DNA of 64,000 bases from assembly GCF_902150065.1 (NCBI RefSeq), contig NC_043981.1:11351501-11415500 (forward strand). Direction: 5' to 3'. Positions 42,298-52,700 of the stretch are shown piece by piece (position 1 is the stretch's first letter; each line of letters starts with the position of its first letter). The notes beneath the pieces were generated by a model that was given only the letters and a program-made list of their open reading frames with translations, was not told where the DNA came from and did not search any database. The stretch is from Myripristis murdjan. Its lineage: Eukaryota; Chordata; Actinopteri; Holocentriformes; Holocentridae. The position numbers and the translations under genes were made by a program.

Positions 42298-42910
42298 AAC
42301 TTTTAACTTGGGTATCAGACACAGAAAAGTCAAAGTCAGGTTTTCTATGAGTATTTCTATGAGTTTTAAGCAAAAAAAAAAAAATGAAATGATTGAGAGT
42401 CAGCATAATCGTCATCATCATCATCCTCATCCTTGTCACGTTTTTTGAAATGCACCTTCAGGGCGTAGAGCGGTCGCTTCTCATATGAAGAGCCAATCAG
42501 AACAACTTTGACCATCTCAGGATGTTCCTGTGTGGTCCTGTTTATCCAATAATAGATCTACAGAGGGGAAAAACATGCACATACCTTAAACAGACACTGA
42601 TATAAACACATATCACCTTAATGCTACTCATACTACTACTTCAAAAACTATTAGGGCAGATAATATTACTTCAGCTTGTTCTAATACTTCATCCACCTCC
42701 TTGTAGCAAAACTACACCTGAACTAGTTCATACTGCTTATGCAAACACACATTTTCCTCAGAAAAAAACAGCTTTTGAGACTTAGTTCATTGATCTGCAT
42801 TATTTCTTGAAAGCATATGATGCAATGAAGGTAAATTCAAACATTTTTCAAAAACAGAGTCCCCTAACAATGCCGTTTCCTCCCTGTGCCCCAAAACCCT
42901 CACCCTCACC

Positions 42911-43001
<91 letters not shown>

Positions 43002-43939
43002 TTGATGAGACATTGATAGGTCAAAATTAGAGGCGTACATCCTCCAGGCTGTGATATCTCTCATAGTAAGACGAGCTGCTTCGCGGGTCGGTGGAGTCGT
43101 TCCTCGTCTGCAGCTCGATCATCTCATTGGTGTTGTCCAGCAGCACCCTGAAACAAAAGCGGGAAGCAAATGATTGTGCAAAAGCAGAAGGTGATCTGAA
43201 TCCTTGGTGAATCCTCTGAGACAATCAACTCACTCGTGTGCCACGGCATGACCCTGCAGCAAATCTTTTACTGTGTCTGAGCTGTTTGCAGGAACAAACA
43301 AGTGGACCGGCTCCTCTTCCTTAATGTACTCAGGAGAAACAGGCTGCCATAATACTGTCTAGGAGGAAGAATTATTAAAAAATGAAAACATGGCAGACAA
43401 TCAGCAGGTATGATGGCAACACAGAGTAAAATAGTCAAAGTTTATTGCCTGATATGAGAATAATACATTTCTACCTCATATTGGGTGGATACATTCTTCA
43501 AGAGCTCAACCTGTTCCTGTGTCTTTGCGGTGATTGAGAGAACTTGATCACTGAACGAGAGGAAAGCAAAGCATTTGTTTCTTTCAGCAAATCTCCCCCA
43601 GCTGAATGACGCAGACCCCCTCGGAGCCAATCAGCAGCAAATATGATACCTTGTTTTCCATTTTTAGAGAAATGTCCTCAAGTTATATCAAAATCTGATC
43701 AGTGGAAGCTGAGACACCGGGGGCAACAAAGTGGATTTTGTGAGTGTGCATGAGAATAAATGGATTTTTAGCTACTTTGTCTCAGTCTAAGCAGTTACAC
43801 CCTCTGGATAATATTTTAATAAGTGCTGCTACCAATATCGAAAAGTCACCACATCAACTTACTGTGTTTGTGTGCAGTCTCCCGTCATGAGGAGCTTGTC
43901 CAAATTCATCAAAACAATCAAAATTAAGAGAGCCTTCAT
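39342..43939 (-). CDS. cpb2: Procarboxypeptidase B2 (TAFI-type)
   Basis: Secreted M14 zinc carboxypeptidase. The activated mammalian form removes C-terminal Lys/Arg from fibrin and so slows clot lysis. Eleven exons: 43863-43939, 43475-43550, 43234-43358, 43039-43147, 42456-42557, 42127-42231, 41554-41664, 41320-41410, 40143-40345, 39673-39757 and 39342-39538. They join to 426 residues (human 423). Signal peptide [12 protein letters not shown]; propeptide to the activation site PR115|[10 protein letters not shown]. Zinc ligands H182 and E185 (HAREW) and H310 (IHSYSQ). Substrate-binding R of RMWRK and N-R of VDLNRNF. Tyr362 (248 in CPA numbering), Asp369 (255, giving basic specificity) in [10 protein letters not shown], and catalytic Glu384 (270) in FELQD. 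Lies next to zc3h13 as in human 13q14. Head-to-head with alg11, 410 bp between start codons. Confidence 0.93.
40930..41275 (+). repeat. LINE-like 3' tail in a cpb2 intron
   Basis: AT-rich sequence with repeated 'tgcacatattttta' units ends in 'ttttcccctcgaggatcaatcaggtatttctgaatctgattctga', another variant of the stem-loop tail found at 25.0 and 37.6 kb. It lies between the IHSYSQ exon and the VDLNRNF exon. Confidence 0.4.
42235..42293. repeat. (GA)n microsatellite, about 29 units, forming a splice acceptor tract
   Basis: On the gene strand this is (CT)n running directly into the cag acceptor of cpb2 exon 6. Confidence 0.95.
42913..42999. repeat. Compound (CT)n(CA)n microsatellite
   Basis: About 16 CT units followed by about 27 CA units in cpb2 intron 4. 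Confidence 0.95.
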
Positions 43940-44349
43940 GATGACGGGATCCATAACTATCCGTGCCAGAGCTTTTGCTCAAATCATGGTGGGCGGGAGA
44001 AGAGTATTGATTACAGCTGTTTGTTTAGAAGTTAAACTTTACTTTTTTGGAAGCAGCTAGGGCAGAGATCAGCCAACAGAACTGAGGCCGGAGTAAACTC
44101 ATACAATTACCAACATATTTTTTTGTTAAGTCCAGTGGCACAACAAGTGATAAAAAATTTCCAAACATCTAACTTGAGCTTTACAAATCAGATTTTAGTC
44201 CATCAGCATCTGGGGGGAAAAAATAAGACAATGATACCTCCTCGCCAGTAGGTGTCGCCAGAGGGAAATAAATGATTGCTGGAAAACAGCGGGTGAGGAA
44301 AATGTGCGGTTCAAAGTGCATGTTGTGTTGTTAATTCTCTGTTGGCAAG
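43940..44349. promoter_or_regulatory. Shared head-to-head region of cpb2 and alg11
   Basis: 410 bases separate the two divergent start codons. No clear TATA box or CpG island is visible. The short distance means the two 5' leaders and promoters must share or overlap. alg11 is a housekeeping gene and cpb2 a tissue-restricted one, so the sharing is physical and need not be functional. Confidence 0.5.
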
Positions 44350-47300
44350 ATGTCGGGCCACGACCAGCTGGTCCTCTGCTTGTGTGAATTAACTCGGTAA
44401 GATAAACATGAATGTGTTGTGTAATATGTTTCCAAACCTATTGATTAATAATTCCTGCGTGTTTTGAACGGATGAGCTGTCATTGTAGCTGTCTGCTGTT
44501 TGTTTTGCATCTTTATCTGTGTTCACCCTAGTAATAGAAATCACTAGAATAGAACATAACAGAATAATAGTTAATAGTTCACACGGAGCATATTGTACTA
44601 AATAGCATTTTTATTCTTAATGCAGACCAGCACTACTGAGTCATTACAATGTGTCTGAATGCCATAATGTATAATGCACTAAAACGACACTACAGTGACA
44701 GAAATATGCTTTGGCAGGAGCTTTTCCAGACCTCATTCAAGACATTTCAGCCTCTCATGTGTTTAAAGTCCCGTGTCTCTCACTGTTGCAGGTTGCTGTG
44801 GAAGTTACTGTTGCCCCTGGTGTTTTTGTGCGTGCTCCTGGTCGCCGTCCTGGTCCTGCTGGTGCTGGGTGTGCGCCTGTGGCTGCAGACCAACAGGAAC
44901 GCACGGCGGGCGAGAGACGGCCGTCCCACCGTGGCCTTCTTCCACCCTTACTGCAACGCTGGCGGCGGGGGAGAGAGGGTGCTCTGGTGTGCCATCAGGG
45001 CGCTGCAGAACAGGTAAGCTTAAACTGTAAAGTTAAATGCACTTGCACAAAAAAAAATCCACATCACTATTTACTCCTTGGAAATATTGTTTTGACTCAA
45101 CAACCAACCTCTGCACAGGTACGCCGACGTCAACTTTGTGGTGTACACGGGTGACCATGGCGTAACGGGCCAGCGGATTCTGGAAGGGGCCCGGCGCCGC
45201 TTCAACATCGTGCTCCCCCGGCCGGTTCAGTTTGTCTTCCTGCAGCACCGGCTGCTGGTGGAGCCCAGCCTGTTCCCCCACTTCACCCTGCTGGGCCAGA
45301 GCGTCGGCTCCATCTTCCTGGGATGGGAGGCGCTCACCGAGTTTGTGCCGGACCTGTACATCGACTCCATGGGCTACGCCTTCACCCTGCCCCTCTTCCG
45401 CTACCTGGGCGGCTGCAGCGTGGGGAGTTACGTCCACTATCCCACCATCAGCACGGACATGCTGTCTGTGGTGAGGGAGAGGAACCCGAGGTAATCACAA
45501 AACATCTCTCTGCCACACACACAGCTTTGTCATACAGCTGTGTGTGAATGCTGAATGTTATTGCGGGCTTCTTTTACCTGTTTTTAATGATTAATGAAAT
45601 GGCCTCTATATTTCTTATTTTATGTATTTCCTGCTGGGGTGAACACAACATGAGCAGGGATCATTCAACAGTGTAAACCAATAGGGGATGAGTTGGAGAG
45701 ATAAAATATGGGTTTTATTTGATGTGATGGATGGAGGGGCGGCATTGTTAAAAAAAAAAATCTGAGGGCTTTGTTGGTTGAACTTTTTATTTATGCCTCC
45801 TGGTGCCACATGAGCTAATCATTTAATACACATTTCCGAAAGTAAAAGAAATGGCAGTTCTTTTGATGAGGACTGTAAAGGGACATGAAGTAATCACTCC
45901 GCTTTTTACTGACCTCTGTTGGTGAAGAGCTGAAATTGCAACAAAAGTAATATCCATGCACACAAATCTCTGTTGAGTCTTTGTCATCATCTGGTTTAAA
46001 TCCAACTTAATGACCTACTTTAAAAAAAAAAAAAAAAAAAAAAACCTTTCTTTTCAGACATACTACATTTTTCCAAAGGGACTTCAAAGGATACTGAAAG
46101 TAAAACAATGACATTGCTATGATTACAGGCTATAATTTCATTTTAAATGTTTTGGGGTGGTAAAAACTGACTTACTGCCACTTTTAAACCCCATATATAA
46201 ATGGAAATTTTACCAACTGGTATTCTTAGCTTGCAAAAATGTCACCATCAGTGTTAAGCCATCGCTCTGAGTTGCTGGTTACTAATTTCCACTCTGTTAT
46301 TGATTATTAGGTTCAACAACGCCGACTACATCTCCAACAACTTGTTCTTGAGTGCCTTCAAGGTGGTCTACTACTGCCTGTTCGCCCTGCTGTATGGCAT
46401 GGCCGGCTCCTGCAGTGACCTCGTCATGGTCAACTCCTCCTGGACGCTTGACCACATCCTGTCGCTGTGGCGCGCTCCCAACCGCACCAGCGTGGTCTAC
46501 CCGCCCTGCGACGTCAGCGCCTTCCTCGATATCCCGCTGGAAGAGGACGGAGACAGGAAGTGCCATTCCATCGTTTCTATCGGGCAGTTCAGGCCCGAGA
46601 AGGACCACCGTCTGCAGATCAGGGCTTTCAAGAAGCTGCTCGACAAGAGAGGGGGGAGCCAAGGGGGCCGGGGGGCGCTCAGGCTGGTTCTGATCGGAGG
46701 ATGCAGGAACCAGGAGGACGAGGACAGGGTGCTGATGCTGAGGGGGCTGTGCCAGGAACTGGGTGTCGCTGACCGGGTGGAGTTTAAACTGAACGTCCCA
46801 TTCGAGGAGCTGAAGAGAGAGCTGGGGGAAGCCACCATCGGCCTGCACACCATGTGGAACGAACACTTTGGAATAGGTAATATACCTTACTGTGGCACTA
46901 ATTATATAATTTTGGCAAGGGCTGAACGATATGATTACAAAAAAAAAATCTTTGGCAATTATTTTTACAATATTGTTACTGCCATATGATACACAATGTC
47001 AGTGGGAATGATAATTTTTGCAGCATAATGATCATTTTCACTGAAAATACTTTAAAAATGATGATCTGGACTATTTTGTCACATTTTATCTTAAAAAAAA
47101 AAAAAAGTAAGCTCCTTGCACTTGGCTGTTTTGCAATATGAATCTTAAGATTAATTTAGTGTTTATTTATTTTTGGATGCTGCTAATGGGATTTTTGTGA
47201 TATGGAGGGGAAGGATGCATTTTGAAAATTGCAGTTGCTGGCCTAAAGAGGTCACTACAACATTATTTTCTTGTTTGCCCATGTGTAGCACCATATCTCA

Positions 47301-47962
47301 CATACTGCAAGTCATATTTGACCCCAATTTTGAAAGGATGATGATGAGCATCTCAGCACTTTTTCCTGCATTTTCCAGAAGTTTTTTTCCCTCCAACATT
47401 TTCCAATACAGCTAAATTTCATTACAAATAAACATTTTTTCCCAATTGGCCCAGATGGAAAATAACATTTGAGGGACAACATGCTTCCTTTTGTCTTGTT
47501 AAAATAATGATACTTTAAATGAAATCACACAAGGGTATACACAGTGCTGTTCACCGAGAAGTGCCCATAATGATAATAAACCTCACTGATAATGCGTGGA
47601 TAACACCTGTTAATCCATTGTTATCAAGCTGACTCTTCAGTAAAGATTTGCACATAAAAAGCAGCTTTCCCCCTCCAGGTGTGGTGGAGTGTATGGCTGC
47701 AGGGAAGGTCATTCTGGCCCACAAGTCCGGTGGGCCCAAGCTGGACATCGTGGTGCCCTTTGAAGGGGGCCAGACGGGCTTCCTGGCCGACGATGAGGAC
47801 AGCTACGCGGAGGCCATGGAGAGGATCCTGGCTCTGTCACCCGACAGCAGGCTGCAGATCAGACGCAGCGCCCGCCAGTCGGTGGCTCGCTTCTCCGACC
47901 AGGAGTTTGAAGCCTGCTTCCTGGCCGCCATGGAGCCGCTGCTGGGAACACTTGAACGATGA
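44350..47962 (+). CDS. alg11: ALG11 alpha-1,2-mannosyltransferase
   Basis: GT4-family ER enzyme on the cytosolic face that adds the fourth and fifth mannoses (alpha-1,2) to the dolichol-linked N-glycan precursor from GDP-mannose. Five exons: 44350-44396, 44792-45013, 45119-45490, 46311-46876 and 47679-47962. All have GT-AG introns and give 496 residues (human 492). An N-terminal membrane anchor spans about residues 19-45. [15 protein letters not shown] holds the glycine loop (73-76). [25 protein letters not shown]-type and [18 protein letters not shown] segments follow. The GT4 E-x7-E motif is E398 to E406 (EHFGIGVVE). The C-terminus keeps the [11 protein letters not shown] motif. The first exon is tiny (15 codons) and its start is supported only by frame and splice fit. 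Confidence 0.96.
46915..47165. repeat. hAT-like terminal fragment in alg11 intron 4
   Basis: Starts 'aagggctgaacgatatgattac', resembling fish hAT-derived ends, followed by AT-rich sequence with no coding potential. Confidence 0.3.
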
Positions 47963-47984
47963 GGAGGGTACTCCTCACCTTCCC

Positions 47985-48018
47985 TGTGTGTGTGTGTGTG
48001 TGTGTTTGTGTGTGTTGT
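47985..48018. repeat. (GT)n microsatellite in the alg11 3' UTR
   Basis: GT run shortly after the alg11 stop codon. Confidence 0.85.
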
Positions 48019-48825
48019 TAACCTGTGGCGGACATCTCAAGCACCACTGTACTATCAGATGCACTTAAACAGGACACAGGCTGCACTTACACAGCAGGAC
48101 AAGTGACAAAATCAAAATTTGGCCAGGCAGCTCAAACACTGATCAGATGTGTCCATCCGGGGGAATGTAAAATAGCTAACTGATTTTTAACTCATTTATT
48201 AAAACATTGCCAATACAGATCCACCCCTTTAGTTCAGCTGTAGAATGATTCTTAAAAGGAAAAAGACAGTCCACTTGATCTTTATGTAGGCACTTGCTTC
48301 TCTTAAGATCCTTGAAAAATCAAATGTGACCCTTTTAAAATAAGTCACATGGCCCAGAATCAGTGTTTTTTTTTTTTTTTTTTTTTAAATTAACACCTAA
48401 TCTAATTATATTTGTAGTGACAGCAATGAAAATATAAGATCTCAGCTTCATTTGGGAGTGTGTAAATCCAGATATTGTCCCATGAAATGACATTTCAAGC
48501 TTTGTTTCCAGTGATAAATGTAGTTTGTTACACTGTTGAATCCCCTCTTTTTGTACAGGATGCATTCCATCTTTGTTTGTCTGTAGTGCCAGTTTGTTTG
48601 AAAATATTCTTATGGAGAAATGGATCAATGAAGGGATTTGGGGGAACAAATGAGCCCTCCACAGTGGATCTGGTGAAACAAAGACGGCTCTCTTGAATAA
48701 CATGTTGAAAGACTCATTGCAATATTGTACACTGATATTGTTACTTCATTTATTGTTTACAAGAACCAAAATCAATGCTCTGCATACCCAAAATGTGAAG
48801 TATTTTTGATACTGATGATGAATGT

Positions 48826-48890
48826 AATAAAGATATAATGGGGATGGGGAAAATTTGTTGTTAACAGCACAGTGATGATCGTTCAATAAA
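48826..48890 (+). promoter_or_regulatory. alg11: alg11 polyadenylation signals (two AATAAA)
   Basis: AATAAA at 48826-48831 and again at 48885-48890 give a 3' UTR of about 0.9 kb. Confidence 0.7.
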
Positions 48891-48909
48891 AGTTGACCCG
48901 TCGCTGTAC

Positions 48910-49773
48910 TTGTAAATGGACTCTGATGCACTGTGTTGAATATAAATTAGAAGTGCAGTGGATTCAGAATCTGTTCCATTTGACTCTGTTAAAAGTACGA
49001 TCACGTTTTGTTCCACTCTGTTCTCATTAAACTGGTTCGCAGCACCACAAGATCAACATCGGGTCGATGTTGAAATGAGCTCAGAGCTCTGACGTCAGCG
49101 GTCTGTCAGGAGAACAGAACGAGGTCAACGATCCATCGTGTTTATTTGGATAGCTCTTAATCACTGTTACAATCTCAAAGGGCTTCACAACGCCCACACT
49201 GAGAACAAAAAAAAAAATTATGAAAGTGACCCCTTGCAACCTTAGACCCTCAACTGAGGACAAGAAAAAAGTCACAATGTCCAGAGGAGGGCAAAAAGTC
49301 TAAAATTGAATAGGATTTAGAAACTTAGCCAGGTAAGATTTCACCATATGCCGATGACAGTGATTTAAATCTGTAAGACAAAACTTGAATGTAAAATTTT
49401 GTAACTCATCCATGTTTGCTAATAATAATCAAAATTTCAGAAGATAAAGCAGTTATAAAAGTTATCTGCCTAAAATGCTAATCCCGGTTTGTGGAATATC
49501 CCCACATCGCCTCTCAATCCTCAAACAGCCGGACGCAGAGTCACTACCTGTTCTCTATAAACATCCATGGTCACTACTGACTAAACCACAGGTCTCACAA
49601 AACTCATCCTTCCAGGTTCTATTTTGGTTCAAGTTGTTGAATTTACCTTATTGACCTTTAACTTGCAAAGCTTACAACGGTTTTAGACCTAAGCCAGCAG
49701 TACAATTTTGAATTCATCTCATTCAAACTACCTTCGATGGCAAAAACAACCATCCAGTGATTTACTCTCATAC
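48910..49773. other. Convergent intergenic space, alg11 to cpb2-like
   Basis: Holds one probable repeat at 49130-49290, with 'tttatttggatagc...caatctcaaagggcttcacaac' as in many teleost interspersed repeats, and the 3' UTR of the minus-strand cpb2-like gene. No clear polyadenylation signal was picked for that gene. Confidence 0.4.
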
Positions 49774-52700
49774 CTACTGACTGTCACGGTTCGATTTCTC
49801 AATGACTCTGAGGGAAATTGTCTCAACAGCAATCAGAGCTTCCTGGCAAGCTTGGGATATGAGAGACGGCGGCAGGAGGAAGCCATAATCTCCTTGGTCC
49901 TGGAGCTCAAAGGAGAAGACGTATTTGATGCCTTGGTTGAAGGCCCAGTCAGTAGAACCACCGGAAGCCACATCTGGAGAAAAGAGGGGAATAGATAATA
50001 ATAATAATAAACTTTATTACAGACTCAATGGTCTAGATAAAAACAAGACAGTACATACAAAATATATAAAAGACAATAAAAGAAGCATACACAACATATT
50101 CACAACGCAATATGTACAAGTCACTTAAAACAATTAAAAATCAATGCCCTCAGGAGACAACTATACCAGTGCTTCCATATCTTGGACTGATAGCGTGTAG
50201 TGCTAAATTTGATACTTGTCTACGCCATGATTATATCATTTTCTGAGCTGTTCAGCGACATATAAATTTGTACATAAAATTTCTCAAAGTGGCTTGCAGT
50301 GTATTAACTCCTGCAGCCACAAACATCTCACTGGCGCGACACCAATGAGGTTTTTTCAGCAGAATTCTCATTGCATCATTGTATGCTACCTGGAGTTTAC
50401 GCAGGCTTGCTTTACTACAATTTGACCACAAGTGGGCAGTATAGAGAGGAGTGCAGTGTGCTCTGAAAAAAGCCACCTTCACTCTATCTGTACATGCACC
50501 AAACTTGCGAAGCAAACTATTCGCCTGAGCATATAAAGCACGGCCTGTCTTGGTCATCCTTCAACTGGTCTGTAATGAGATATCCAAGATACTTTACTTT
50601 ACTAAGTACTCTCAAATTATTATCTGACAATTTGAATGTAAGAAACATTAGACATTTGTCCTCCTTTGTTCTACAAATCATGACCACACTCTTATCTGTA
50701 TTGAACTTCATGTCACGGACAACACCATAGTCAGAGCAGACATTAAGAAGCTGCTGGAGGCCAGCACTGCAGGAGGTAAAGACCACAAGGTCATCCGCAT
50801 ACACAATATGGTTCACCAAAGTATTGCCTATCATACAACCGGTTTTACAGGTGTTCAAGGCTGATAGAAAGGTCATCAACATACAGATTAAAAAGAGTTG
50901 GTGAAAGGATTCCACCTTGTCTGACCCCATTCCTAACCCCAAAAGGGGCAGAGACACAATGACCCCATTTTACCCGGGCCCTCTTGTTCAACATCAGTGT
51001 CTGACCTCACAAAAGCTCTTCTGGATAAATGAGCAAAAATTCCCACAGACACGCCAAAATCTTGTAGAAAGCCTTCCCCAGAGGAGTGGAAGCTGTTGTA
51101 GCTGCAAAGGGGGACCAACTCCATATCAATGCCTATGGATTTAGTATGGGACGTCATAAAAGCTCTTGTGGATTTAATGTGGTGGTGGCCCAATACTTTT
51201 GTCCATATAGTGTATGTGAGGTTGAAGCTCTTATGCCAAAGACAGATTTGGCATATTACAATATCAACTAAATAACTTACATGTTCTTGTTGCTGAAGCT
51301 CCATACTCATATGTATTCCCGGAGAATGTTTTGATCCTCTCAGCTGCTTCTTTTACCAGTTCATTCTGTTGAAAAGGTACAGAAATCCTTATTTAAAAAA
51401 ACAAAAAACAAAAACAAAACCTAAAAGTTCGGTAGCAAAATCGTGGCTTTGACCAGTGAAAGTCCATGCAAAGTTTTGCTCAAATCTCCCCTTCCTTTCT
51501 TTTTGTAATACGTACCAGTTCATCATGAGTTGGTGGTTTCTCCAGAGTGTGGGCGTAAGGAAAGAGCAGCAGCTGAGAGTAGGAGTGGATGGTGTAATAT
51601 ATCTGTACGGAGCCGTTGCGGCTGCGCAGGAAGTCGGTCACAGCCTGGGTCTCTGGCTCCGAATGAGGGGATGAGCCACAGTAGATCTGCGAACATGTAT
51701 TATTCAAGGCCCCCTCCGCTGCACAGGCCAGAGTACAGTGGTCAGATTTGTAGTAAAAACATGCTGCAGCTTCAAAATTCAGTTTCACAGAAAAAAGATG
51801 ATTCATTCAAGTCTGACATTAATCTCAGTGGAACTCAGTGGCACCCTTTAAATCCTTCTAAATCCAGTTGTTATCACTGGGTTGAATAACAGTGTGGAAG
51901 GAGGTGGGCATTAGTGTTAACAGAGGACGCACTGCACCAGTTGGCATCAAAGTTCCTGTTGAGGTCGACTCCAACACACAGCCTGTCCTCGCTGTACGAG
52001 CGATTCTTCCTCCACATCCGGTTCCAGGGTAAATGCTGAAAAGTGGAAAACACTGTTTAATATTTTATTCAGAAAAAATAAACATAGAGCATTGTGTAAC
52101 AGTGAAAAAACAAACCTTATAGCAACTCCAAAGCTGTTTCATTTACACAGTGTATCATGTGTATTTGAATTAAAATGTCTTGAATTAAAAAAAAAAAAAA
52201 AGGAGTCATTTTTACTTCACTTTGGTGCTAGGCTAATGACTCCCATAGACTTGAAGTCTTTATGCTAAGCTAACATTAATTGCTACCCATGGGAGCCTAA
52301 CCACTGGACGTACAGAGGTGAAAATGGTATTGAACATCTTTTCTCAGTCTGAGTAAGTTGGTAAACAGAGTATTCCTTTGAGTCGATGTCACTTCCATAC
52401 TCTTCTGAAACTTGTGGATAATCTCTTCCTTACCATGGGAAGCCACGTGAATTTGTATCCATCAGGGTTCATAACAGGGAGGACGTAGACATCCATGTTA
52501 TCCAGTATATCAGTAATGTTTCCATCTTGCTTGTAATTTATCAAGGACTGCAAAGAAAACACCACGATCAAAATGATGAACTTCACAACAAAAACACCAC
52601 GTTGGCGGCCGTCTCGAGTCAGAAATTGGATCTGATGTGTGTGGTACTGACATGATGCACAAACCAAATGCAGAAGGCCGGGGAGATCCATTCCCTGGCG

